From Zygnema cylindricum (lineage: Eukaryota; Streptophyta; Zygnematophyceae; Zygnematales; Zygnemataceae): 64,000 nucleotides of DNA. The stretch covers positions 37,501 through 101,500 of the forward strand of contig JBBHKE010003325.1 in the NCBI GenBank assembly GCA_037447655.1, given 5' to 3'. The first letter of the stretch is position 1. Each line of letters starts with the position of its first letter. Below the pieces are notes generated by a model that searched no databases, was not told the origin of the DNA, and saw nothing but the letters and a program-made list of their open reading frames with translations. The position numbers and the translations under genes are program-made. Shown here one piece after another: positions 18,557 through 29,875 of the stretch.

Positions 18557-21500
18557 CTAGCGATAAAACAATCCTCTGATAGGCAATGGCTGTAGAGACA
18601 CCTGCCGATTAGAGAAAAAGGTGCGTAGCTGGTCGCATGTGGCGCATTTATGGAGAATGGCCGCCACATCCGCTTGCATTCCGGACCACCAATAGCGTGC
18701 CTGTAAAAGGCTCAAAGTACGCTTGGTCCCATAATGGCCAAGCTCGATATGTATCTGCTTAATCAAGGACAAGCGCTCGGTTGGCCGAGGAACATGCCGA
18801 TGACTGTTGTCCGCCAGCAATCGAAATAAAGATCTGTCGAGCCACAGATAATTTTTTGCTCGTTTCTTTACTCGGTCTTCCTCCTCAGCGGTATTACGGG
18901 GCCGAAGTGTTTGAGAGGAGAGGAAGAGGATTAATGGGCAGTCGCGCCACGGGTTTGTGGCCGGTCGAGGGTGAGGAACAGAAGAGAGACAGTAAGTGAT
19001 ATAGGAACCAATCGACATCATTGGTACCTCATCCTCGTCGAAATCTTGCCGGACTGCGTTATCGGTGGTCCAAGGTAATGGATTCAAAGAAATCCAGTCG
19101 GCGTTCAAGCTTAACAAAGTGGGCCGATGGATGATCTCAACGTCGTACTCTTGTAAAATTAAAGCCCATCGGGCAAGCTTCCCTGAAAGCTTATCGTTGG
19201 TCATCAACCAATGAAGGGGTTGATGATCAGTTAGGAGCGTGAATGGCTTGCCGTAAAGATAATGTCGAAAATGAACAATACCCCATACCGCGGCGAGACA
19301 TTCACCCTCATAACTACTGTAATTAGATTCAGCTCGGTTATTGCTCCGGCTAGCGTATGCCACTACGTATTCCTCTCCATTCAACTCTCTTTGCGTTAAA
19401 ATAGCCGCAATGCCTGGCTTCCCGAAATCGGTTTGTAGGCAAAAGGGAAGCTTGTGGTTAGGAGGTCGAAGAATGGGAGCGCTAGAGAGGGCGGTTTTCA
19501 GTTTTTGAAACGCTTCTACTTGGGCGGGTCCCCAAACAAAAGGCACTTCTTTTTTGAGAAGGTCATTGAGGGGAGAAGCAATCGTACTAAAATTTAGTAC
19601 AAACCGACGGTAATAATTGGCTAGTCCGAGAAAAGCCCTCAGACTAGTGAGATCTGTGGGAGCTGGCAATTTCGTGATTGCCTCTACCTTAGCTTCCAAG
19701 GGGGTGATGCCCTCAGCCGAAATAAAATGGCCGAGGTAGGGCACTCCCTCCGCACCGAACGTACACTTGGCTGGGTGACACTTCAGCCCGACTTTCTTCA
19801 ACTCGGTGAGAACCCACTCAATATGGCGGGCGTGTTCCTCGACCGTGGCGGAAGCGATTATCAAGTCATCGATGTAGCACCGGGCAAATTTACATCCACC
19901 CAGCACCGAATCCATGACTTTTTGAAACACGGCGGGTGCGTTTTTAAGACCGAAAGGCATGACTGCCCATTCCCACCGACCATCACTGCCCCAAAATGCA
20001 GTTTTATGCCGATCTCTTTCCTCGATTTCAATCTGGTTAAACCCTTGACGCAAGTCAAGAATGCTAAAGAACTTTGCACCACCTACATGGTCAAATATTT
20101 CCTCCGCTAGAGGCATAGGGTGGCGGTCTTGAACGGTCCGAGCATTGAGCTCTCGATAGTCCCCACACATTCTTCGCTCAGTAAAATTTCCGTCGGAATC
20201 TTTCTTCCTAGGCATGACTGTGGGGGCGGCAAAGGTGGAATCCGACCGATAGATTAGACCGGCTTCTTCCAATTCAGCGCATCTTTTGTCCACCATCTCC
20301 CATTCCATTTCAGAGAGACGGTGTTTCGGCTTAAAGATAGGTCGATCGTCTTCAAGGTCGATAGACATTTTGTAAGTAGAATGACGTCCAAGGTCATTCA
20401 TGGAGAAAGCAAACGCATCTATATGACGGGTGACTGTGTCACTTAATAGTGCCTGTTCCGCCATTGTGAGACTGGAACCGAACTTCCACTTGGGCGTCTC
20501 CGGACTCTTAATAGTGAAAGCTTCCATTGCCTGAGCAAATGCAATTTGCTCATCGGCGATGAGTGAGTGGCCTAACTCGTATTTTACCGGAGTTTGCTGC
20601 AAGCAATTCACCCAATGGTGCCAGCTACGCGTCGGAAATGCAGCTGTCCAGTGCGGTGGAGGGCCAAGAAACGATGAAATTGTGGATTGAACGGCTGTAT
20701 AGGCCGGGATTTCCCAAGACATATGACTGGGGTTGAGGAAATCATAGATGGAGATGTCCTTAACCGCCGGTGTGAGAGAAGGGAAGAGAAAAAACTGAAA
20801 TGGATTTCCCTTTAGACTAGGAGAGGTGCGAGAGGAAACAAGCCGTGAAGGAGCCGCTATATTCCCCCCCCCAGCTGGTTGCACGGGGTGATTCTGTGCG
20901 TAGCGACCAGCTGCAAGGCCGAGACCTAAGACAAATGATAAAGATTGAGGATCCATGACCCTACCCAACAAAGTGCAACGCTGTCTATCCGTAAGGCCGG
21001 GGGCCGCAGTCGTGCCTGGAATAAAATGCATGAGATGTTCCCGTTCTGTGGCAGTAGGCTCCTCTAACTCTCCAGTGACATTATTCCGGAGCATGCCTGG
21101 ACCGTTATGAGAGTATGCATGGGAATTAGGGTAAGACACTAAAGTAGGAAGCACCTTGAGGGGCTGGCCAGGAACATTAATGTTGTAATTCGGAGGGTAG
21201 TCAGATTGGACACAAGATTGGACTTGGTGGAAGGGAAGCAAAGCGGTCGTAATGTCTATAGTCGGAGGTCGTACCGACAAATTAGCCTCACGAAGACGAC
21301 CAACATCGATTAGGTTCGTCCATTTGGAGCGAACCCGATGTGCCAAGGACCCATGCCGAGCGGCATCAATAATTAGCGGGGGTCCGATAAGATGTTCTAT
21401 GCGCTTATAGTCAGCCAGAACTGTTGGCCGAGGATCATTATAAGCGGCGACGTTCTCTAAAATGTATCCGACAGGCTTGGCCATGGTTTGAAGAAAACGA

Positions 21501-21589
21501 AGGACCCTCAAAAGCTCAAAAAACAATTTGGTACGGGGATCCGCCAAACCAAGACCTTTGCCGGCCCGAGAATGCCTTGACACTCCCAC
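18557..21589 (-). pseudogene. Methyltransferase end, RT, RNase H and integrase zinc domain
   Basis: An open frame of 1010 codons. Residues 1-100 hold the C-terminal methyltransferase motifs (GYILENVAAY, SLAHRVRSKWTNL). Residues 100-380 are an unassigned linker. RT spans about 415-690, with MCGDYRELNARTVQDRHPMP, FSILDLRQGFNQIEIEE, MPFGLKNAPAVFQ and YIDD at 572-575. RNase H spans about 714-830 (LQTDFGKPG, YEGECLAAVW, LLTDHQPLHW). The integrase H2C2 domain is near 947-985 (HIELGHYGTKRTL, CATC). Its start is only the first usable codon after a frameshift, not a natural start, and it ends at TAG 18557. All RT and RNase H catalytic acids are present. Confidence 0.92.
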
Positions 21590-21890
21590 CCTTCGAAAAC
21601 AAGGTCTATCGGTTGGACATCCCGGAGATGATGATTACTAAGGATGCGGATGTCTTGTGGAAGAGCAGTGTGCATGTGTAGAAAGGCTGACTTTGGAAAC
21701 AAGTGAGGATACTGGGAATGCAGAAGATTACAGTGGTGCAATAGTGCTTTCCTAGCTAATGCATCAATTTCTACTGCATAGTAGTGACGGATGAGGAGAC
21801 CATTCCGCAAACATGACAATAGTGAAGTGCTGATCCCAGCGAATAGATCTAATATAACGACCACGTCTCTATAAGGACTCAGCTGTACGG
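21300..21890 (-). pseudogene. Cytosine-5 DNA methyltransferase domain inside Ty3 pol, frameshifted
   Basis: Motif I is VVVILDLFAGISTSL (S-adenosylmethionine binding), followed by YYAVEID. Motif IV is FEGWECQG, with the catalytic cysteine but Glu where Pro is usual. Motif VI is GYILENV with the catalytic Glu. A motif VIII-like HRVRSKWTNL resembles the DRM/DNMT3 type. The domain is short (about 195 residues). Directly after CQG the frame shifts (about 21571), consistent with one lost base, so motif IV and motif VI are now in different frames. It would transfer a methyl group to cytosine in DNA. It lies between protease and RT. Confidence 0.85.
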
Positions 21891-22554
21891 GCTTCCAACT
21901 GATTGGGAGGAAACCCGAAGGATCGGTTGCCACTGTAGGTATAGGAGGGATAGGCGTTAATGGAATAGATAACGTGGACTTATAAATACTGTCAAATGTG
22001 TGAGAATTAATAAGAAAACCCGGTTCCGCAAAGAGCTCGGGTAAGGGGGAACTATCCTTTATAATTTCTTCAGCCGAAAGAGAGTGGAAAATTTCCTCCC
22101 CAATGGAGTTCCCCAAAAATGCGATAAGAGTTGTAGCCGAGTGAGCCATAGTGGGCAAAGGTCGGCGGGCTGAAATGAGAGAGAGGCAAAATTTGCGCTC
22201 CGGAAAGTGTGTCGGTCGGTAAGAAAATGTTTGGTCGTGCATGTCCACACCACCGCCAACTCGGAATATAACGTCTTGACCCACCAAACACTCATAGTCG
22301 TCACATTTAGTGACTAATGCTCTGACTGCAATTTCAACAGACTCATTTTCGGTTCCTGTCTCAAACCAAAAGATGAGCGGGTCCTTTGTGATTCCGAGGA
22401 CCGGCTCCGTGGTCCCAGCCGAAGTAAGAAGACGGGTAGTGGTCGTCTAAAGCTTGTCTGCTGTCACACTAAGCTTGAGCGCAAATCCGGATTTGAGGAT
22501 CACAGGTTTCGCCCCGATGTCCATGAGAGGAAGAGTGGGATGAACACCGTTCAT
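21571..22554 (-). pseudogene. Retropepsin-like region and methyltransferase N-terminal part
   Basis: The frame from ATG 22554 begins near PLMDIGAKPVILKSGFA, a degenerate D-S/T-G-A aspartic protease motif with Ile in place of Ser/Thr. An in-frame TAG at 22447-22449 breaks it; 22287-21508 is then open. After the protease come a proline-rich linker (PLTPIPPIPTV) and methyltransferase motifs I-IV. Protease and methyltransferase are in the same frame and may have been one polyprotein. Confidence 0.7.
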
Positions 22555-22667
22555 TGAGAATTATCCCCGTGAGTTATCAAGGAAACTGATATGGGGATCG
22601 AGATTACGACGCTCTTCCGTAGTAACAGGTTGAACCGCTGAGAGACTGCGGTTTAACGGCAGAGCCC

Positions 22668-24520
22668 TCAAAGCGGCTGCCGCTGCGACCTCATCAACGA
22701 GGGGACATCCTCCAGCATTGCGGAAAAAATACTTAATCGCTCCTTTACCCGATGAGCCTCATGAATAGTGCCATCCAATATGGTCAATGCCTCTTCCGCG
22801 ATGGAATGAACTATCTCCGTTAGGGAAGGCAAATGCTCTTTTGCAAATGAGAGTGGGACACGAGAATTTTGTAATTTGCCAACTAAGTTATGATCTGCTG
22901 AGCCCTTTTCAAATGTGGCCACCCGTTGTTGGACGGTGGAATCCCAAAGGGTTTGCCTGGCCAACAACGGCATGTGGACAACGGTCTTGGCCATCCCAGT
23001 AAACTGGGGTTTCATTTCATCTATGAAAGCAGCAAATTGCTCTTTCATCATAGCCGCCATTGTGGCTTGAAGCTCGGCCTTCTCTCTCTCTCTACGAGAG
23101 ATCTTAGGTGAAGCTTCCTCTTTCGCGGTCTCTTTAGGTGAAGTGACGGGTTTCGCAGAACGGGTTGGAATTTCGCCATTCTTTAACTTATTTTGATAGG
23201 TGAAATTAGGGTCCTTGATGTGGCACCGATGGACATAATGTCCAGTTTGGTGACAATGGGTGCAAGTGGCCGCCTTGTCGGGACACATGCGAGCATCGTG
23301 CCCGGTTTTTTCACATCCAAAACACATTCGGTTCTGAACTAGAAGGTGGAGTTCCCATGGCTGGCGTCTTCTAGGGCCTATTGGGAGGCCATGGGTTTTT
23401 AGGTGGAGGAGGAGATGGATAAACTAGTTCTCGGTGAGGAGCTTTGGAACGCTCATGGGCCTCCCACCAAGATGTCTGCATCTCATACTCTACCGCGTAT
23501 TGAGCCGCTTGCTCAAAGGTGAATTTCAGTCGATACATCTGGCTGAGGTAGTTTTTGATAAACCTCTTTGATGGACCTAGAAACTGTCCCACAAATTTTT
23601 GGACTGCCTCCGCATCGGACATGAGGTCCGGTAATCCTTCCCGCAGAGTTTCCATCCGAGCTCGCAAGGCAGGGGCAGTTTCACCTGGCCTACGCTCGAA
23701 GTTCATTTACTCTTTGATCTGATTCGGATTTTGCATGCGGTACTCCTCTTGGAGGATGTCAAACATGACTGAGAGAGGGTCACGTAAGGGAATGGTGCCC
23801 CTCGCTCTAGGTAGGACTGCCGCTTGGGCAGCCACTGCATACTGACGGGGAACCTCGGGGATAGCTGGATACAACTCGTCCCCATTGGCATCTAATACAG
23901 CTGGTCTTGGTGCCTGATATGGGATATCCACTTGGCTTAGGACTTCTGGTAACCCCGCAAAGGGAGCCACGTATTCTGTTATCGCAAGCACATCCTCGTA
24001 CTTGCGAGTGTAGAGTGTAAGGGTCGTAACGCGGAGGTATCGACTGAGAAGGGAAAAAGCGACACGGAGGTCAAACCTATCCTGATATCTAAATGCTAAA
24101 TCTCTAATTTTCGTATCGTATAACATACGAAACTGCGATAAGGACATGGTGTCCTTCAATCCGGAAAAGCAAAATTGCATCCTATCGATCCCTCAAAAGA
24201 GGAAGCCATGTCGTAAAAGGAAGGATGGGTCGGTTGTGCCAAAGCTCGATTGGCAAGGAACCTACGAGTGTGAGGAATAAGAAAGGTTTCCTCCGGGAAG
24301 TCTTCTTCGGTCCCCTCTAGGTATGACCTAGATGAAACTGAGGACAGCGATGACAAATATGTGAGACCAGACTGCACTAAAGCGATCTGCGATCCGCAAT
24401 TGGATCGGATGTGGTCCACGATTCGGGAAAATCCAAAGGATTTAAGTGCGGAGGACGATAGAGTGTACCTCCTCGGGTGGACCCCGATAAATATTGAAGG
24501 TTATCCCAATCTGTGGGCAT
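22668..24520 (-). pseudogene. Ty3 gag with two CCHC knuckles, broken
   Basis: The probable start is ATG 24520 (MPTDWDNLQYLSGS). Frameshifts occur near 24420 and 24175. The frame 24180-23707 is joined in frame to 23706-23371 by a single TAA between QIKE and MNFERRPGETAP, the latter being the capsid C-terminal signature (ERRPGE...LRARMETL). After a stop and a frameshift near 23370-23330, two CCHC knuckles follow: CFGCEKTGHDARMC and CTHCHQTGHYVHRC. A charged tail (REREKAELQATMAAMM) ends at 22668. Gag builds the particle and binds RNA. Confidence 0.85.
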
Positions 24521-25953
24521 AAACAAAGGGGAAAACCCTGACTACAATAATGAAATGTTTCGAACGACCTAACCGAGATGCAACACGTGTCAGACCAATC
24601 CACTCACCCAGTCAACACACTCAGTCACTATCAAGACCCGATGGTCATATCTAGCAAGAAGCCGGTTAACTAAAACCTCTACCTTGCAAACAGTTGGCAA
24701 GGCCAAAAGGCCAAATCTATAAAACCAAGAAAATTGCTATCGAGGCACCTTTGGGTGCAGATCTACAACAACACAGCCGGGAAAAGGTCTACACAGTGCC
24801 ACCCACGGCAAGATCTAGGAAGAAATCCCACTCCTGATAGTCACACGAAAATCCAAGGCCACTTAGGGCCAGATAGCATGCAGGGAAAGCAAGAAAATGC
24901 AAATGCTCAATAAGAAAGGTTCACAATGGAACCAATCCACACCGCTCCCCTACACGCGTGTCTACAGGAAATCGGAACGCTCTTGCACCCGCAAGGCATC
25001 GACTACTTATAGACACCTTTAGTACTCTGGTGAGCACTAAGGGTGAACCGAACTTGTTCAAAGCAAGTCGGGTTTTGCAAAGCTCCCGATGATAAAATTC
25101 GCTCCACGAAATTCGCTCCACGCAACGTCTCCCAAAATAACCCTCTGTACCGTGAAGATGTACGTCGTGGAATGTTAGGGAACCTATAGAAGGGGCAAAA
25201 ATAACGTTGGGTGGATGAAAAATAGCCAATAAGAAGAACAAAGGTGATAGATAGGAAAAGGGTGTTAGAATAAAGTCGTAAGCCGCTCAAACTCTAGATA
25301 TACAACCAATCTGGTGACCACAATACTCCAAAGCCAGCGGCCAACCCTAATTCCACTTGAAAAATCGTAATTCCACTTGAAAAATCTATATTCCAAAGCC
25401 AAAACCTAATTCTAGACGACTAAAACTCAAAATCTGCAGCCAAGGAATAGAAGGATACCGTCTTAAGGACTAGAATAAAAAGGAATAAACCCCAAATCTG
25501 CTGCAACCCTAATTCTGCAGCCAAAACCCTAATTCTGCCTCCAAACCCTAATTCTGCAGATTAACCCTAATTCTGCAGATTTACCCTAAATTTGATACAA
25601 AATTTAGGTTTAACACTAAAGCCAAGAAATATATTGTGGCAGAATAAGAGACAAAGATTTAAAGAAAGAAATAGCGGAAACAAAAACAAAATGTTTTTTT
25701 TTTCTTTTTCCTTTTTTTTTATAAAATAAAATTTATAAAATTAATTAATTTTGAGATATTTTTCTTTCAAATCAAAACTGAAAACGAAATGTAAATTGGA
25801 AAGAAAATAGAAGAGGCCAAGCTATGAATTAAAACTGAAAATGAAAGGTGATATTTTTTTTCTTTTATAAAATAAATTTGATATTTTTATTAATTAAATT
25901 CAAATAAAAGCTTTTGAAATGCAAAGCCTTTTGGACAAGAATACTCAGCCACA
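24521..25953 (-). other. Long leader of methyltransferase Ty3
   Basis: The 1.4 kb between the right LTR block and gag. No conserved coding was seen and I found no clear primer-binding site. It includes a doubled AAATTCGCTCCACG near 25097, short repeats (25345-25390, 25491-25592) and an AT-rich tract at 25680-25900. Confidence 0.5.
25491..25592. repeat. Short tandem repeat, unit CCCTAATTCTGCAG plus spacer
   Basis: Four clear copies of CCCTAATTCTGC (three followed by AG) lie 17-20 bp apart, flanked by degenerate ones (CCCAAATCTGC, CCCTAAATTTG). CCCTAA resembles the plant telomere repeat, but the unit as a whole does not. Confidence 0.8.
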
Positions 25954-27152
25954 AGGTAGCCACTAGGCTCTTGGGTCTTCAACGTATTCTTTACAAGAGT
26001 TATCTCATAAGAAGGCAACGAAGCAAAATAAATAATTCTAACCAAAAACAAGGGAAACTCCAAATTCGGCCAAAAATCACCCTTCCATTCCCAACCGAAA
26101 ATATAAACAACACAAATACTAACACCCAAACCGTTCAGCTGTCCGTGGGAAGGGCAGCCGGATCCGGATGCTTCTCCACACGAACTCCAATCCACCACTT
26201 CCCAAATATGACACAAGTTGGAGGGAAACCTTACGGACTTGGCTTTGAGCCGCGTGGATTAAAAACGTGGGCAAAATTACAAAGGAGAATGTACGTAAAA
26301 TATCTAGCCTCTACATCTAGCTAGCAAAAGAAAGAAAGCAACTTGAGCAATCGGTGAGAGAGAGAGCAAGAGAAAAGCTCCGCCGCCAAGAGAAAATTCT
26401 TGTCCAAAAGCTAGAAATTCTAAGTCTGAAAATGGACTAAGTATTAGCTACGCTACGCCTACGCAAACCCTAACCTAAGTCTAGGCTAGTTCACATGAAA
26501 TAACTACTTAGAATGTTGGCCAATAGGCGACCAACATTGTCTGCCGCACGTTCCGCATAATCCATTGTCCGAGGGTAAAAACCCTCCCTAACTACATGTA
26601 TGCGCGAACCTACATGGGTTCGCGACTTAAATAAACATATGTATCGAAGCGTCGCTCGGAAATCGCGATACGCCTCCAAACGATACTTCACGTCGATACT
26701 CCCAAAATCGCGTGTGTACGCACGAAACGAAACATATCGCACGAAGTATATGGTATCGCACGAAATACTTGAAAAATATTTACTTACGCACAAAACGACA
26801 AGGTACCACGCACAAAATTAGTATTTGTTCTATTAGACGTGCACGCGAATCGCGTACACGTCAAACATAAATAAATCGCGGTCGCACGTGCGACCGAAAA
26901 TCATACACGCACGCCGAAATATTGTGCGTGCGAGAATGATATCGTGCGCGCGTGAATGAAATCACGCACACGCCGAATATCGCGCGCGCGTGCACGATAT
27001 CGTGCTCGTGGACCCAGTATTGCGCGTGCGTGCACCGTATTGTGCACGCATGCAAAATATCGCGCGCCCGAGCACAATATTGTGCGTGCGTGCGCGATAT
27101 CGTGTACGCATGCAAAATGTTGTGCGCGCATGCGTCGATACCATGCGGCATG
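25954..27152 (-). repeat. Right (5') LTR block of methyltransferase Ty3
   Basis: It is the near-identical partner of 16068-17264. Many differences that I could align by eye are C/T or G/A transitions, several of them at CpG. Its inner end (25954) lacks the 200-bp end segment of the left block. Its outer end abuts Copia RT at the target duplication. Confidence 0.75.
26919..27134. repeat. 20-bp CpG-rich minisatellite in LTR (right copy)
   Basis: The same eleven-unit array as 17032-17247, with changes such as GCGC to ACAC and TATTGC to TATCGC. The array existed in the LTR before insertion. Confidence 0.85.
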
Positions 27153-27154
27153 TC

Positions 27155-27585
27155 AATCCCTTTGCCACTAATCGGGCCTTGTAGCGCTCGATTGTGTTAT
27201 CTGGGTTCAGTTTTAATTTGAAAACCCACTTACAATCAATTGGTTTTCGGTTAGGTGTACAATTCACTAGCTCCCAAGTATCGGCTGCCATAATTGAGGC
27301 CATCTCCTCATTGATGGCTGTCTTCTACCGGTTTCTTTCTGGACAAGTTATCGCCTCTTTATAATTCTAAGGTTTATTTTGATGAGATAGTTTTGTTACC
27401 TTGTTATTAACCTATTTTTCTTGCAATCTTTTGCTACTTCTCCTTCCCCTCTCAAAATATGAGGCCGGAATAGATGGTTCTCGTGGATTCTTTCGAACAA
27501 TCTCAGCTTCTCCCCTATCCCTTGATTCTGAATGAGTTTCCACCACGTCTTTTGCCTTTGGTAGAGTTGTCACAGGAGTTTCTCT
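27155..27585 (-). pseudogene. Copia integrase-RT linker and RT N-terminus
   Basis: The minus-strand translation includes ADTWELVNCTPNRKPIDCKW and IERYKARLVAKG, the canonical Copia RT start (WxLV...CKWVFKxK...YKARLVAKG). The frame then runs into the Ty3 element. Upstream, a hydrophilic linker (VETHSESRDRGEAEIVRK, PSIPASYFERGRRSSKRL) connects to the integrase end beyond the LTR at 27586. The other half of RT starts at 15865. Confidence 0.88.
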
Positions 27586-28323
27586 TGTTCTGAGACAACT
27601 GCTGGTACTGAAGATGAAGAAGATGCAACACTAGTCATCGTAGAACAAAACAAGAGAGGAAGCTTCCACAAATTCCGATGGCTGAACAGCAACTTTGACA
27701 GACTATAACTTTCAGAAAAACTTTCAAAACATCCTGAAAATGTGCCACAATTTAGATAACATAAAAAGAAACACACACACAAAATTTCAATCAATTCCGC
27801 TAACATATCTGTGAGATATTAAGAAATGAAATTACATAAAACTGAGTGTACAGTTTTCATATCATTTGTTCCTAAAAATCAAATTCACTAAGTCCTACTT
27901 TTATACACTGAAACTACACTAAGCTGTACGGAGGCATTCCAGCCGTACATCTAACATTCTATCACAAATATTTACACCGAAGTTTTAGACAACGTAAAGT
28001 GATAATGATCTAGTCACGCCTCGTCACTATTTGTTGGCGGTGGCTGTCAGCGGTCCGATTAGAGGATTTGGCACCAAAGAATTGACTTCACGAAGTCCAG
28101 TGGTCCTGCCGAATTTCCGTACGTCCACGGAGGACATACTCACGCATTCTCCTAAGTGACGACACGTGTCCCAAGTGTGAATGAACCGTGAACTCCCAAC
28201 TTCACTGTCACACCAATTTCGGTAAGTACTGAACCAAACTCAACCAAAAATAGCTAAAGTCCTGAACAGCTCTCTCCCTCACAACTGAGGCATAAAGAGG
28301 ACTAAAGCTTTCTATAAACAACA
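27586..28323 (-). repeat. LTR of another Copia-like family (Y), copy 1
   Basis: It is 738 bp with TG...CA ends (TGTTCTGA and AACAACA on the plus strand) and is almost identical to 31289-32021. It interrupts the Copia linker; sequence on both sides shares a short GAAA overlap, but no clean 5-bp target duplication is visible. Orientation is inferred from an S-rich gag-like start (MTSVASSSSSVPAVVSEQ) 53 bp before the minus-strand end. It is probably a solo LTR. Confidence 0.6.
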
Positions 28324-28875
28324 ATTTCCACTGTCGAGTCCTTTTCGATCTGATTTGTACCTGCAAGAATGTCATCTTCTCTACAACTTGGATAGTAAGG
28401 AAGCTCAAAGTCATCGGAATTTTCTGACTCAAATCTGATTTTTACTGACTTTGTTTACTTGATGGGATCCACAAACTTTCCTTCATCCATAACTACTAGA
28501 TGCTTTACTAAGATTATATCTTCTCTTTTTAGATCATAAACTCTATATCCTTTAACATCCTCATCATATCCTAATAAGTATCCAAGTTTTCCTTTATGAT
28601 ATAGCTTCCAATTAGACCAATCTGTATCTAGATTGAATACTTGACTACCGAAAACCTTTAAGTGAGATATGTTTGGTTTCCGGCCTCTCCATCTCTCATA
28701 AGATGTTTGATCTTTTATAGCTGAAGTAAGAACTCTATTTTTGAGGTAATTAGCACTGTTCATTGCTTCAGCCCAAAACCTTTTTCCTATCTTCTTATCC
28801 GACAACATACTTCTAGCACTTCCACTTAGTGTTTTATTTAACCTTTCAGCAACCCCATTCTATTCCGGGATTTTT
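28324..28875 (-). pseudogene. Copia integrase C-terminal half
   Basis: The translation from about 28875 reads NGVAERLNKTLSGSARSMLS (the catalytic Glu region), FWAEAMNSANYLKNRV, SYERWRGRKPNISHLKVFG and GYLLGYDEDVKGYRVYDL. These are typical Copia integrase core-end and C-terminal motifs. The linker continues to 28324 (SENSDDFELPYYPSCREDDI). The open part is 28455-28808. Confidence 0.9.
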
Positions 28876-29213
28876 TTTAAAACTAACTTTTGGTGTTTGA
28901 CCCCATCTTCCCTTAGAAATTCAACTTGTTAGAATTCTCACACTTCATTTACCCTTTTGACTGGTTTTTGCCATTGATATTGTCTAAAACATCCTCGTTT
29001 GACTTAAAACGACCTGCACACCGACTAATCATCGATATCATTATAATTCTTCCCCCTCGGTGACCTTTAATGGTCCCCAAATATTTGTACTGATCTACTC
29101 CCTTATTGACCTGTTTTTATCTTTGATAATCCACTACAATCACTGATATTATCACTCTCACAGAACTGAATCCCTTCCACCACTCCCATCTTTTTCATCT
29201 ATCTTAATTTATC
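28876..29213 (-). pseudogene. Copia integrase core, decayed and shortened
   Basis: Between the pre-integrase motif and the catalytic Glu region only about 340 bp remain, less than a full core needs. Short matches such as VEFLREDGVKHQ appear in mixed frames. The first two catalytic Asp residues cannot be identified, so part of the core is deleted. Confidence 0.6.
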
Positions 29214-29792
29214 TCAATTCACATGCCTAAGCCTCTTATGCCACATCATAATATCATGAACACCAGCATAATAAAGTTTCTTCGTTTCATAACTTAAAAT
29301 CAGCCTAAACATCCCATGGCTACCTTCCTCAGCAATGAGATAAACATCCTCCTCAAAACTAGCAGTATTGACTCCTTCCCTAGTGCAAGTAAAAAAACCC
29401 TTATCATCTAATACACATGTATAGATGAGGTTTTTATTAACATCCGGAATAAACAATACATCAGAGAATGTTATTATGGATGTCTTTCCTTCTATTAACA
29501 CTTTCAAATCTACCGATCCTACAAGAGTAGTGGTGACTATCCTCCCATCTCCGTACCCAATCTCTACACTGGGAATCTTTCTTATCTTAATAAAGAGGTG
29601 CCTATCCTTACACATGTGCATGGAGGCACCTGTATCTATAATCCAGCTTGCTTCACCTTTCAATCCCCCCTTAGCACATTTCTGCATTCGTGGAAATTCG
29701 ACCTCGTTTTTTGCCTCTAACTCCTCATCCAAAACGAGCTCATCGTCCTTCTCCTCGGATTCGGCCTCATATACTTGTGTCACAAGGGCCAT
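29214..29792 (-). pseudogene. Copia protease and GAG-pre-integrase region
   Basis: This open frame of 192 codons contains ASWIIDTGASMHMCKDRHLF (aspartic protease D-T-G-A), VEIGYGDGRIV, FSDVLFIPDVNKNLI and, at the end, MMWHKRLRHVN (GAG-pre-integrase H...H motif). The order and spacing are typical of Copia. It follows the gag zinc-knuckle region and leads into integrase. Confidence 0.92.
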
Positions 29793-29875
29793 TTTCTTTC
29801 CTCTCGGGGTACCACCGGTCTGCCCCTCCTTTAACTGAATCTTGGATAGCTTAGTGGACTATGCCATATAGTGCC

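Larger units (their letters stand above)
15866..27154 (-). mobile_element. Ty3 retrotransposon carrying DNA methyltransferase and PHD finger
   Basis: An 11.3-kb insertion in the Copia RT. Copia coding sequence is continuous across it, and an AATCC target duplication is visible (before 15866 and at 27155-27159). Minus-strand order is LTR, long leader, gag with two CCHC knuckles, aspartic protease, cytosine-5 methyltransferase domain, RT, RNase H, integrase, PHD finger, polypurine tract, LTR. The two LTR-like blocks are nearly identical by eye, so insertion looks recent, yet the coding region has several stops and frameshifts. The end structure is complex because a 190-bp segment is duplicated at one end. 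Confidence 0.88.

Noticed and set aside
24921-25290. Minus-strand frames upstream of gag as an extra Ty3 gene
   Set aside because: No motif was seen, the frames overlap each other, and the region behaves like a leader.
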